This document shows positions 22,274 to 30,294 of a stretch of 34,651 bases of DNA, in pieces. Numbering within the stretch: the stretch's first letter is position 1; every line of letters starts with the position of its first letter. Source of the DNA: Phoronis australis (Eukaryota; Phoronida; Phoronidae). The translations under genes and the position numbers were made by a program. The stretch lies in NCBI GenBank assembly GCA_002633005.1, contig NMRA01000276.1, positions 227,577 to 262,227 of the forward strand. The letters are read 5' to 3'. Below the pieces are notes generated by a model, which did not search any database, was not told the origin of the DNA, and was given only the letters and a program-made list of their open reading frames with translations.

Positions 22274-22384
22274 TTAAACTTTCTTGTTGAGAAGTACATT
22301 ATCTAATAGTTAACTTTCTTGTTAAGAAGTACATTATCTAATAGTTAACTTTCTTGTTGAGAAGTACATTATCTAATTGTTAAC
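22274..22384. repeat. Minisatellite, 35 bp x 3
   Basis: The unit is TTAACTTTCTTGTTGAGAAG then TACATTATCTAATAG. It lies about 120 nt upstream of the acceptor of the NPAT exon at 22154. Confidence 0.92.
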
Positions 22385-22555
22385 TATTTGTCATGTTATG
22401 TCTGAAGAATTATACGGCAAAAAATCCGTTAGGAAATGGGAAGGCAGCAATTTCTCCGCAAAGACGCAATAGCACGATTTCAGTCATCTGTAACTATAGG
22501 GTCATAGTAACAAAATAAAGAAGCCATTAGTACCTAAAGGGTCATAGTAACAAAA

Positions 22556-22648
22556 TCCACACTTGGCATGATCTGGAGCCCAGAGATACTCTGCCACTTC
22601 AGATTTACCACGGAGTCAGAAGATTCATTCAGGAACCATTGAACAGGG
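22556..22648 (-). CDS. Candidate exon, unassigned
   Basis: An open frame after acceptor-like GATTGACAG reads PVQWFLNESSDSVVNLKWQ and continues SISGLQIMPSVDFVTMTL up to TAG at 22554-22556. A donor-like GTGGTAAATC lies inside, and a TAG|GTACTA donor at the stop. LQIMPS faintly recalls IQLMPA of vertebrate NPAT. The splice phase is unresolved. The last 20 bp are duplicated about 50 bp further along. Confidence 0.28.
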
Positions 22649-22810
22649 CTGTCAATCCATTAAGCACAACCTTCATATTAAAAATCTGTACTTTGAAAGT
22701 GAAAACTTGTAGGATTTTTGGCATTTTTAGAAAGTTTCAATTGCGATACATCCCAAAAATCAATATTTGATTTTAAATTGTGTTTATCAAAAAAGCAACA
22801 TCACCAACAC

Positions 22811-22893
22811 CAGTCGTCAAGGTTAATTTCTGGTTCAGCAAGCCTTGTAAAGCCTGATCCATGCCGGTGATATAGACGCCCAGATTCTCAGTA
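22811..22893 (-). CDS. Candidate exon, unassigned
   Basis: An acceptor GCTGACTTCAG precedes an open frame that reads TENLGVYITGMDQALQGLL and continues NQKLTLTTG to a weak donor ACTG|GTGTTG (or GTTG|GTGATG 6 nt on). Phase is 2 in and 1 out. The frame stays open upstream to about 22926 and downstream to a TAA near 22773. The peptide looks protein-like, but I do not recognise it. The phase does not connect to the NPAT exon at 23525, so it may be an NPAT exon reached through a missing small exon, a pseudo-exon, or a gene fragment. Confidence 0.3.
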
Positions 22894-23417
22894 CTGAAGT
22901 CAGCGTAACTAAACGCAGTGAATTCCTATTCTCGTTTTCTAAATTTTGTAATCTCATTCTTTGGAGTATTTGTCACCGAAGTTTCATTCTCAACATCTTA
23001 AAATAATTTTAAAGCACGATATACCACAAAGCAAAGCAAAGAAAGCGTTTTTCAATGGTCAGTCCTTCACAACGCAAGTGAAATTGACAATCACAAAAGA
23101 GAAGTTTGGTTTACAAGTTGCATTATACAATAGTACTCTCGAGGATTTCCGTCACTTTCCAGCATTTGCTGCCTCAATCTTCGCTCATCTGGATGCTATA
23201 ATTCTGAAGATACTTTTTAACTTCATGTGATTTTTTGAAGACAATGTACAAAATCTTTAAAATCTGGAAGACTGAACAAAGCGATTTTTTAGATCCTTGA
23301 AGTACGTAGGATACGGATGAACCCTTAACAGTTGGCAGCCCTGGAATAATGATGTGATGGGTGAATTTAAATATATAATTCTTAAAAGAATTCATAACAT
23401 TATAAAATGCTATCGAT

Positions 23418-23494
23418 AGCTATAGTCGGTGGGCCCCCCCAAAGTACTCACAAGGATGAACGCTATGAGATCTGGCCCACCGACTACTATAGCT
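23418..23494. repeat. Foldback (inverted repeat) after an NPAT donor
   Basis: AGCTATAGTCGGTGGGCC (23418-23435) and GGCCCACCGACTACTATAGCT minus 3 nt (23474-23494) pair over 18 bp with one 3-nt bulge and a loop of about 38 nt. On the minus strand it starts about 30 nt inside the intron that begins at 23524. Confidence 0.85.
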
Positions 23495-23524
23495 CATGAA
23501 CTATTCACACCATGGTTTACCTAC

Positions 23525-23791
23525 CATTATCTAAGTAGGTCACTGGTGATAGAATGGTGATGTGGTCAACCATAGAGGGCGGTACAGTCTGGCCCAAGTG
23601 AAACTGCCTATTGTTAATGACAACTTTATCTCTTCCCTTTACTTCACCAACAATAGTAACAGGCTGGGCAGGAAACAACCTTTCTACAGACATTTTCTTG
23701 ATGCCAGACAGGTTGGAAGACACAGGCTGATCAAACAGGGGATTATCAGGTACACACGGAGTATGTGGAGGGGTGTTCAAGTCGTTGGAAC
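23525..23791 (-). CDS. NPAT: NPAT internal exon
   Basis: The acceptor is CTTGTTTTACAG and the donor AATG|GTAGGT. The exon is 267 nt, phase 1 in and 1 out, with 88 full codons. The peptide has a Pro-rich start (NTPPHTPCVPDNPLF), an SGIKKMSVERLFPAQP segment, and a beta-like stretch GEVKGRDKVVINNRQFHLG. I see no named domain. Assignment to NPAT rests on position, strand and phase fit with the exon at 27759. It contains TP dipeptides typical of CDK targets. The acceptor's pyrimidine tract is made by the end of a dispersed repeat that begins about 8 nt away. A 77-bp foldback lies 30 nt after the donor. Confidence 0.7.
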
Positions 23792-24305
23792 CTGTAAAAC
23801 AAGAGCAACTCTGAGCGTTGAAATGCGCCTACGAATGCACCGCTAACGGTGTGCTTCTAGGGATGTTTATTTGGAACATAAAAATTTGCAACAGGATGGC
23901 ACAAAATATGTCGAATCCATCTGAGAACTTGTATGTGTCATCAAAGCTATTTACCAAATTTCATAACAATATTGTCACGGAACTTCTGAGAAAACAGAGG
24001 GAAATGAAAAAAATGAAACTGCCACAAAGAGGCTCCACAGTAGATAAAAGTCATCGGAAAATCATCGTCAGACTTCCTCTTCCCATTAGGAACATGAATG
24101 CCAATTTCCACAACCATCCTTAGAGTGGTTTGGTTGACAGAAAGGCAGACGTCAAATAACAAGACTCAAAAACAGTAAAAATGGCCACATGGTGGCACAA
24201 AATGCCTCGAATTTTACCGAAAACCGAATGATAGCGTCACCTCACTAAGAGATGCCTAACTGCCAAATTTTATGAAAATCTATTGACGATCCTTTAAGAC
24301 AATTG

Positions 24306-24318
24306 CCACTAGGGGGCA
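24306..24318 (+). promoter_or_regulatory. CTCF consensus match
   Basis: CCACTAGGGGGCA in the copy at 23801. Confidence 0.6.
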
Positions 24319-24528
24319 CACTGGTAGCCCGATCCATCCGAAAGTCGTCATCCTCTGTAGTCAACTTCATATAAATACTTCAGGAAAATTCAATAAAGAT
24401 CCTGTAGAGCATTTAGGAGATACAGCCATGGGTGCAAAAACAAACAAAACTGCCACTAGGAGGCGCCATAGTATTCCAAGTCATCGTACAATCATTGTCA
24501 GCCGCCCTCTTCACAGTACGAACATATG

Positions 24529-24776
24529 CGTCTGCGTCCTTTTAGCTCGCCCGTCCACTCCCAACCCACACATTTTTGGCTGCAGGGCGGTAGTATTTGC
24601 CGCCCGAAACATAAAGAGCAACTTCCGCTTTTCGAGGTGAACGTCGTCTGCAACGCCGCGGTAAGAAAGGAATTTGCAGCGGAAATTTTATATCAAATCC
24701 GATTTTTTTACGCAGAAAGCACATTTGAAAAACGCGGAAATCCGCGTTCCCGCGGAAAATTCCAAGCCCTGTTCAT
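24529..24776. mobile_element. Nested GC-rich short element, copy 1
   Basis: It shares about 180 bp with 30510-30690, including CCGAAACATAAAGAGCA, CTTTTCGAG, GCAAATCCGATTTTT-like and AATTCCAAGCC at the right end. It interrupts a repeat monomer. Read on the minus strand it begins CAGGGCTTGGAATTTTCCGC, similar in style to the GGGCTCGACAT-type element at 34055. Confidence 0.7.
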
Positions 24777-25021
24777 GGGAACACATCTGCCAAATCTCAT
24801 TAAGATCTTGTGAAAGGTTTAGGAGATACAGCCATGAGCGCAAAAGCAAACAAACATGCCACTAGGAGGCGCCACAGTTGTCGAAGTCGTCGGAAAATCA
24901 TTGTCAGTCACCCAGGACCCTCTTCACAGTAAGAACATATATGCTTATTTTCAAAATCATTCCTAGAGCGGTTCAGTTGATAGAACGGCCGACACAAAAA
25001 ACTCGAAAACAGTAAAAATGG

Positions 25022-25034
25022 CCACTAGGTGGCG
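25022..25034 (+). promoter_or_regulatory. CTCF consensus match, best extended match
   Basis: TGGCCACTAGGTGGCGCTA (25020-25038) differs from the extended vertebrate consensus TGGCCACCAGGGGGCGCTA at only two positions, both permitted by the degenerate motif. Confidence 0.65.
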
Positions 25035-25357
25035 CTAAGTACCTTGAATCTGTCCAAAAACGGGAGGATGGCATCACCTCACTAATAGATGCCTAACTTC
25101 CAAATTTTATGAAAATCCGTTGAGGACATCCGAAGATACAGAGGTAAGCGTAAAAAAATAAAATTGCCACTAGGGGACACACCGGTAGTCGGAGAAGTTT
25201 GAAATTAATCGTCGTCCGTTGTCAGCTTCATGGGAACACATCTGCCAAATCTCATCAAGATCCTGTGAGGGGTTTAGGAGATACAGCTGCGGACGCCGGA
25301 CGCCCGGACAGAGATGACAGCAATATGCGACCACATAAATATGTGGGCGCATAAAAA

Positions 25358-26612
25358 TTAACACAGCTGAGCAGATTGCAACGCTTTGAACCAGACAAAA
25401 TCCCAGATCTCATTTTCAAAATCCAGCTCACATTCATATATGCCAGCTCGCAAATTTGCTCCCCAAAATTGATTTTTGGATCGTCAAGAAAATGTTTAGA
25501 TTATGTTCTCACAAATTTCAAGTCGCAAAAATTGAGTTCATACATACAGGTATGGCGTCACTGTTCTTCACGACCGCCATTGAAAAGCAATAGAGGGCAA
25601 GACTAGCTGCCGACGTAAAAGTTGAATAAGTGCTCTCTAACCGACAAGTGCAATTGAGTAGCTAAGTCTAACGTGAAAAGGAGAAAATACCCAATGAAGA
25701 AGTACCTGCAGTTTTGCTAGGTGTGACCTGCTAAATGGCTGTCAACAAAGTCGTTAAAGATCTAATTAAAACTAACTCTGAGTGCAATATCCCTCCATTT
25801 CTTGTTCACAGCCCAAATTTTGCAACTTAACTCGATATTGAAAAAAAATCCTGTTGAAAAAATCAGTGAAACACTGCTCTAGCCGAATGACGTATTCACA
25901 AGCGCAGGAAAAATTCCGTGCAAATTTCACAACAAAAATGTGGGACTTGTGCTCTTTTATATACTCAACAATTAGATTTCCATGAAATGAAAGGCCTCAA
26001 AATAATTCCCAACTGCACGCACGTTTCCATCGCGTGATTCGAGTTTGTTCCTCAATACCTTCCATGTACAGGAAAAATAGGTCAGTCACACAACGACATG
26101 CATGTCACTAAATGTTAACTTCTTTTTGCAGGTATAAAACAAAGCTGGGGTTTAGTTTTTACACATTGAGAAAAGATGTTCTTTGTTTGAAAACTGAATT
26201 TGTTGTGTAAAATGAGAGTGAGTCATTATATAGGCTGAATGTTCATTTATAGTGCGCTGTGATTGCCCCTAGTCTGTACTGTGGGCAATTAACTGGAAAT
26301 TCTTAAAAGTTGAGGGGGAACGCTTAGTAGAGGAGTGAACACTTATTATGAAACATCTCAAAGGTGTTTGCGGTAATTAGATATTGAAAGACTGCAATGG
26401 CAAGAAATGTTATTATAATATGATTTTGCGATCCAAACTCAATTTAGTAGGGATGACTTTCTGGCTATCGTTACAACCTACATAGTACCCCTTTTAGCCA
26501 TCCGGAATAATTTTGTTTTTAATTGCCCGCTTCAGCCGGAACAAGATTCTTTCTATTGGAGTCTGAAAATTTCAAGGCAAAAAAATGGTGGGGGTGTATG
26601 ATGAGAATACTA
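25358..26612. other. Intron, nothing recognised
   Basis: AT-rich sequence. No splice-framed ORF with recognisable content on either strand. Confidence 0.3.
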
Positions 26613-26690
26613 ACAAGAGCAACGCAGAGCGTTGAAATGCGCCCACAATTGCACCGTATACGGTATCCTTCTAGGGTTGTTTATTGGACC
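26613..26690. repeat. CTCF-core repeat family, head only
   Basis: AACAAGAGCAACGCAGAGCG to TAGGGTTGTTTATTGG is nearly identical to the heads at 7702 and 11880, but it is replaced by a minisatellite where the first core should start. It includes the hairpin CAACGC-AGA-GCGTTG. Confidence 0.85.
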
Positions 26691-26774
26691 CATCAAAAGG
26701 CCCATCCTTCCCATCAAAAGGCCCATCCTTCCCATCAAAAGGCACATCCTTCCCATCAAAAGGCCTATCCTTCC
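26689..26774. repeat. Minisatellite, 21 bp x 4
   Basis: The unit is CCCATCAAAAGGCCCATCCT plus T. It sits between the repeat head and the donor side of the NOP2-like exon (donor 26828). Confidence 0.92.
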
Positions 26775-26828
26775 AAATGACAGTCTGAGCTCACTAATGG
26801 ATAATGAAGCTGAGTGTGTGCCACTGAC

Positions 26829-27008
26829 CTGCCCTGCTGCCTCCTGTTGGTGAAGTCACCCAACACTTGCACCACATCCTTGATCCTCTGTTGAATCAGC
26901 TGTAAGTCTGTTGCCTGAGCACTATCTTTTTCAATTTCTTGACCACTAGGCAATGTGTAGGTCTCTGTTTGAGCAATATTTGTCTGCAATTCCTCCTCAG
27001 CTAGTTTG
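26829..27008 (-). CDS. Solitary NOP2/NSUN1-like exon inside an NPAT intron
   Basis: The acceptor GTTACTTTTCAG and donor GGCAG|GTCAGT enclose exactly 180 nt, phase 2 in and 2 out. It encodes KLAEEELQTNIAQTETYTLP, then SGQEIEKDSAQATDLQLIQQ, then RIKDVVQVLGDFTNRRQQG. The LQxNI, LPxxQEIE, DLQ, RIKDxVxVLxDFxxRRxxGR pattern is that of the segment just before the methyltransferase core of NOP2 (NSUN1), the nucleolar 25S/28S rRNA m5C methyltransferase. I found no other NOP2 exon nearby. The flanking NPAT intron is phase 1, so in-frame inclusion in NPAT is impossible. It is likely a duplicated exon fragment. A nested or interleaved NOP2 gene with exons outside the window cannot be excluded. Confidence 0.7.
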
Positions 27009-27210
27009 CTGAAAAGTAACAATATGTTCTAAAGCAGAGCATGTTGCCTCATGACAGTGATCATTTGTACGTCAGATTCAGGTAAAGAGAAACAATCCAG
27101 GGACTGAAGTTGTGTTGGACAAGAGCAATGCAATGCGTCAGTGTGCTGCCTATAACTACCACCCATTACAGGGCATTATACACTTGTTTAACTTCCTCTG
27201 ACCAAAGTGN

Positions 27211-27353
27211 CAGTGATAATGTATGCTAAGTGTAGAGGGGTCATTAGAACATACAGTGATAATGTATGCTAAGTGTAGAGGGGTCATTAGAACATACAGT
27301 GATAATGTATGCTAAGTGTAGAGGGGTCATTAGAACATACAGTGATAATGTAT
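27211..27353. repeat. Minisatellite, 43 bp x 3.3
   Basis: The unit is CAGTGATAATGTATGCTAAG then TGTAGAGGGGTCATTAGAAC then ATA. An N at 27210 directly precedes the first unit. It lies about 200 bp upstream of the NOP2-like exon. Confidence 0.92.
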
Positions 27354-27539
27354 GCCACTGAGTCTACAGTGAAGGTCATCATTTCAGTATACACCAACAT
27401 CTTGCCTAGATTAATATTTGGCACATTTCGGTCGGTCATTTCCCTGACCCGACTATCTTCAGGTGTTATAGCCTTTTTAAAAGAACCAACAAGGGTGCAT
27501 GGTATATTCATGGATTGGTAATCAATAGCGAGCACTTTT

Positions 27540-27660
27540 TATTTACTTTCAATTTATTTATTTTTACTTTTTAACATTTTGTTCTTGTGGCAAGCTGCGG
27601 ATGAACTTGGAACTTGTAGATTGTCAGTCCAAGACTATAACCACTATACCGACCAGTCAT
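27540..27660 (-). repeat. tRNA-derived SINE-like sequence with A-rich tail
   Basis: The minus strand reads GGTCGGTATAGTGGTTATAG, then TCTTGGACTGACAATCT, then a degenerate B box (AAGTTCCAAGTTCATCC). It ends in an A-rich tail (AAATAAATAAATTGAAAG). The order A box, anticodon-like arm, B box, A tail is that of a tRNA SINE. Confidence 0.6.
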
Positions 27661-27758
27661 TTATTAACTTTGAAGGAAATTTGCTATACATGTATATTTT
27701 CCTGCCGTATGGTACTCAATGTAAAATTCAGATCTATTTGGTAATGGAGGTCTCTTAC

Positions 27759-27912
27759 CGGTGTCCTGCACCACCTGCTGACTGTGCCCCTCAGCTTGTT
27801 GAAGGTACTCCTTCTCAATGAACTGATGTTTGTCGACGTTGAACAAGTTAAATAAGGCATCAAATGCTGGGTCATTTCTGGTCATGTCAATGATGTCTTG
27901 GATGTTAGTATT
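27759..27912 (-). CDS. NPAT: NPAT exon, DPAFDALFNLF motif
   Basis: The acceptor is CTATATTACAG and the donor ACCG|GTAAGA. The exon is 154 nt, phase 0 in and phase 1 out. It encodes NTNIQDIIDMTRNDPAFD followed by ALFNLFNVDK, then a Gln/Glu-rich tail (EKEYLQQAEGHSQQVV). Vertebrate NPAT has AIQDILEQTESDPAFQALFDLFDYGK at the matching place, directly after the LAENINK exon. The match is close enough to exclude most alternatives. The phase-1 end is compatible with the exon at 23791 and not with the NOP2-like exon lying in between. Confidence 0.87.
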
Positions 27913-28123
27913 CTGTAATATAGAGACAAACAAAATACATTTTTATTGAAACCTGATTCCTTGGTTGAGTTTGTCACTGGACACAGCGCAAAAACTTAAT
28001 GTTTTTAATCAAATTTACAAATTAACACAACTATAAGCGAATAAAGGTGGAAAATTAGAGAAAATGAACAATACGTATAACTGTAAACCCAATAGTACAG
28101 TTGTAGTTGTAAACCCTGAATGA

Positions 28124-28452
28124 AACAGAGCGACTTCATAAGCCGGGGCTAACTATAGTAAGCAGACTTCATAAGCCCGGGCTAACTATAGTAAACAGAG
28201 AGACTTCATAAGCCCGGACTAACTATAGTAAGCAGACTTCATAAGCCCGGGCTAACTATAGTAAACAGAGAGACTTCATAAGCCCGGACTAACTATAGTA
28301 AACAGAGAGACTTCATAAGCCCGGGCTAACTATAGTAAACAGAGAGACTTCATAAGCCCGGGCTAACTATAGTAAACAGAGAGACTTCATAAGCCCGGGC
28401 TAACTATAGTAAACAGAGAGACTTCATAAGCCCGGGCTTACTATAGTAAGCA
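28124..28452. repeat. Minisatellite, 37 bp x about 9 (with 29-bp variants)
   Basis: The unit is GAGAGACTTCATAAGCCCGG then GCTAACTATAGTAAACA. Two or three units are shortened (GTAAGCAGACTTC). It contains CCCGGG and CTATAG palindromes. It lies in the 760-bp intron between NPAT exons 28672 and 27912. Confidence 0.95.
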
Positions 28453-28510
28453 GTCAGCATCAACTAAAATTAAGGTTCCAGAAATTTAATCCAAGAAACA
28501 AAGAAATGCT

Positions 28511-28666
28511 GACAAGGCCACGTGACAAGGCCACGTGACAAGGCCACGTGACAAGGCCACGTGACAAGGCCACGTGACAAGGCCACGTGACAAGGCCACG
28601 TGACAAGGCCACGTGACAAGGCCACGTGACAAGGCCACGTGACAAGGCCATGTGACAAGGCCATGT
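28511..28666. repeat. Minisatellite, 13 bp x 12, CACGTG E-box array
   Basis: The unit is GACAAGGCCACGT, exactly 12 copies. Ten junctions create CACGTG, and the two nearest the exon read CATGTG. The last unit ends 5 bp from the donor of the NPAT exon 28806-28672. Confidence 0.97.
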
Positions 28667-28671
28667 GATAC

Positions 28672-28806
28672 CTCATCACTCAGGATTGCATCCAACGATT
28701 TGTTCTCTAGTTTCAATTCTTGTTCTTCCTGCCAACAGTCCGATTTAGTAGCCACCACTTTGTTGATATTCTCAGCTATCTTCTCTGCCAGGTGCTCCAG
28801 AGCAGG
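28672..28806 (-). CDS. NPAT: NPAT exon, LAENINK motif
   Basis: This is a phase 0-0 exon of exactly 45 codons, with acceptor TTCCTTTCAG and donor GATGAG|GTATCA. It encodes PALEHLAEKIAENINKV and ends SLDAILSDE. Vertebrate NPAT has SLQEKLAENINKF followed about 20 residues later by SIDEFLGLPSE, so both anchors and their spacing agree. This is one of the two exons on which the gene identification rests. Its donor is followed within 5 nt by a 12-copy 13-bp minisatellite (28511-28666), so the start of the intron is repeat DNA. Confidence 0.85.
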
Positions 28807-29029
28807 CTGAAAGGAACCAATATAATTCAAAGGAAATGAAGCCAGCAATGAACAATTTAACTTCACATGCTAACCTGTAATGCACCTTTAAATTAATGTT
28901 ATCTATTTTAGAAAAGGAATTCGGCATGATGCTAGAAAAAAACATGAAAGCCACAACTCTGACTGTATTTTAGATTAGACAAAATCAGAATACCCTTCTT
29001 ATCCAGAATATGCTTCATATCCAGCCCTA

Positions 29030-29090
29030 ACTTAAGAGTCACCGGATTACAGGACAATGAGCAAGAGTTACCAGATTACAAGATGATCAG
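29030..29090. repeat. Partial two-unit copy of the 29-bp satellite
   Basis: GTCACCGGATTACAGGACAA then TGAGCAAGAGTTACCAGATT then ACAAGATGATCAGG matches the array at 30690-30862. It lies about 75 nt downstream of the donor of the NPAT exon at 29165. Confidence 0.75.
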
Positions 29091-29164
29091 GGCCTGGAAT
29101 GACCCATGACGAAAAAAGAGGAAATTTTTACGGCCCTAAATACACCTTTCAAACTAAACCATAC

Positions 29165-29256
29165 CTCAACAGATCGAAAGTAAACATTACTATCACAAGA
29201 TGCCATGTTACTGTGTCGTGTTGGCAAAACGCACTCATCTAAGCAGTACCTGACAT
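29165..29256 (-). CDS. NPAT: NPAT candidate upstream exon (post-LisH region)
   Basis: The acceptor follows a T/G-rich tract ending ...GAAATAG, and the donor is GAG|GTATGG. The exon is 92 nt, phase 1 in and phase 0 out, encoding 30 full codons that begin VRYCLDECVLPTR. The out-phase matches the phase-0 start of the next exon at 28806. The segment YCLDECVLP resembles HCTDEGFIP, which follows the LisH motif in vertebrate NPAT (from memory). The C-terminal half of the exon shows no clear similarity. An internal ATG (MASCDSN) could instead make this a first coding exon. Confidence 0.5.
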
Positions 29257-29305
29257 CTATTTCAGCAACAACAACGAAGGCAATTAGATGCAACAAAAGA
29301 ATCAT

Positions 29306-30042
29306 TTTTTAAAATTAAAATAATAAAGATAATGATGAAAAAATTGCAATGCGAGTGGTAGGAGCTTATTCTTGATTTGCTGCAGAGAGACCTATAAAAT
29401 TATTTTCAATTCTTATAATTACGATACAAAATTTCAAAAAAATGAAAATAGATTCATAGATTATCTAGAAATCCTGAAATACATACACATTTAATTCCAA
29501 CAAACAATTTAGTTCCAACGCAAATAGAAAAAAGTCAAGACGAAAACCTATGGCTCATACCCCAACTCAGTTAGCATGGAAAAATGAAAGTCAAAAATAA
29601 CACACTTTAAACTATAGAATGCATCAATTACAATCCTAAGTTGGCCAAACAGTTCAGTTTCAAACAGTAATTACAGGAGTTAATTGTTCATACACCAAGC
29701 TGGTGTAGAACAAACTAATTGACAAGAATTAACTACCAGGACACTAAAAATAGGCTGGCAGAATTTGTAAACAATGGCTTAATAGACGAATCAGACCATT
29801 CAGAATCTGTCACGTGATCACTTCTCTCGAACTGCAAAACTCGAGTAACAAAATAGAACACGAAAAATGTCAACATAAATTGAAATAGGTGCACAAAAGG
29901 CAATTTAAAACACATTTGGTGTAATGAAAATAGCACTTTGTATCCCGTTTCAGCGGCACAAAGAAAATCGCACTCAGGCGGTCAGGCCTAGCACTAGCAG
30001 CCAACGGCAACGGGCGTTCATGAGGGATCAAACAACAGAATT
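29306..30042. other. Intron or 5' region, nothing recognised
   Basis: AT-rich; no LisH-coding exon was found on the minus strand here. Confidence 0.35.
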
Positions 30043-30294
30043 TCATACATCACTCACATCCCACGATTCCAATCCAACGAATAACTGGTTACGGTTGAAT
30101 TTCCTTTCAGGATGCGTGCGTTTCATCGTTTTCAGTCGGTCCTCCGACTCCAACTTAGTCCAAGGTGACTCGGCCACGCACTCCGTAATTGTCCCTCTCT
30201 CAAAGTTTACAGAGCACCAAGTTGTGATTACATTGCCCGATTCCTTTATCCACTTTTTCCACGAAATATTCAGTCTACGCCACGCTCCACGCAT
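30043..30294 (-). CDS. Hypothetical 83-residue ORF, possible first exon
   Basis: The first in-frame ATG opens MRGAWRRLNISWKKWIKESG and ends WDVSDV, with a strong donor-like GGGAT|GTGAGT at the 3' end. The frame is open upstream to about 30390. The local sequence is richer in GC and CpG than its neighbours, and the codon mix looks protein-like (Trp/Lys/Arg-rich). I recognise no domain. Phase 0 at the donor does not join to the NPAT exon at 29256 (phase 1). It could be an exon of an overlapping gene or chance. Confidence 0.3.
   Translation of the reverse strand: MRGAWRRLNISWKKWIKESGNVITTWCSVNFERGTITECVAESPWTKLESEDRLKTMKRTHPERKFNRNQLFVGLESWDVSDV

Larger units (their letters stand above)
23799..25357. 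repeat. CTCF-core repeat family, large copy with nested insertion
   Basis: Head CAAGAGCAACTCTGAGCGTTG; tail CCACATAAATATGTGGGCGC then ATAAAAA. Cores are at 24182, 24306, 24453, 24859, 25022 and 25169. An unrelated GC-rich segment (about 24529-24776) interrupts one monomer. The head abuts the acceptor of the NPAT exon at 23791. Confidence 0.85.
1931..29256 (-). other. NPAT: NPAT gene span (partial, 5' end not found)
   Basis: At least eleven exons on the minus strand are colinear with vertebrate NPAT motifs, and most junctions agree in splice phase. Going downstream the exons are 29256-29165, 28806-28672, 27912-27759, 23791-23525, 22154-22016, 20525-20465, 19354-19221 (or to 19182), 9555-8983, 6669-6562, 4255-3006 and 2017-1931. 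Known family role: NPAT is a nuclear scaffold of the histone locus body, phosphorylated by cyclin E/CDK2, that activates histone transcription at S phase. Vertebrate NPAT begins with a LisH motif, which I did not find here, so exon 1 is probably above 34651. Phase mismatches at 23525/22154 (1 versus 2) and 20465/19354 (1 versus 2) imply small unseen exons or a misplaced boundary. Introns make up well over 85 percent of the span and consist largely of repeats. Confidence 0.8.

Noticed and set aside
22961-23230. 89-residue plus-strand ORF (PKFHSQHLKIILKHDIPQ...)
   Set aside because: It looks mildly protein-like, but no motif, splice context or partner was found, so a gene cannot be supported.
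27287-27535. Minus ORF containing KAITPEDSRVREMTDRNVPN, reminiscent of sequence near the 3' end of some Penelope-like or LINE elements
   Set aside because: The similarity is a vague recollection, part of the frame is minisatellite, and no RT or endonuclease domain is nearby.
28460-28679. Repetitive ORFs (GLVTWPCHVALSR repeats) on the minus strand
   Set aside because: Pure translation of the 13-bp minisatellite in the intron.
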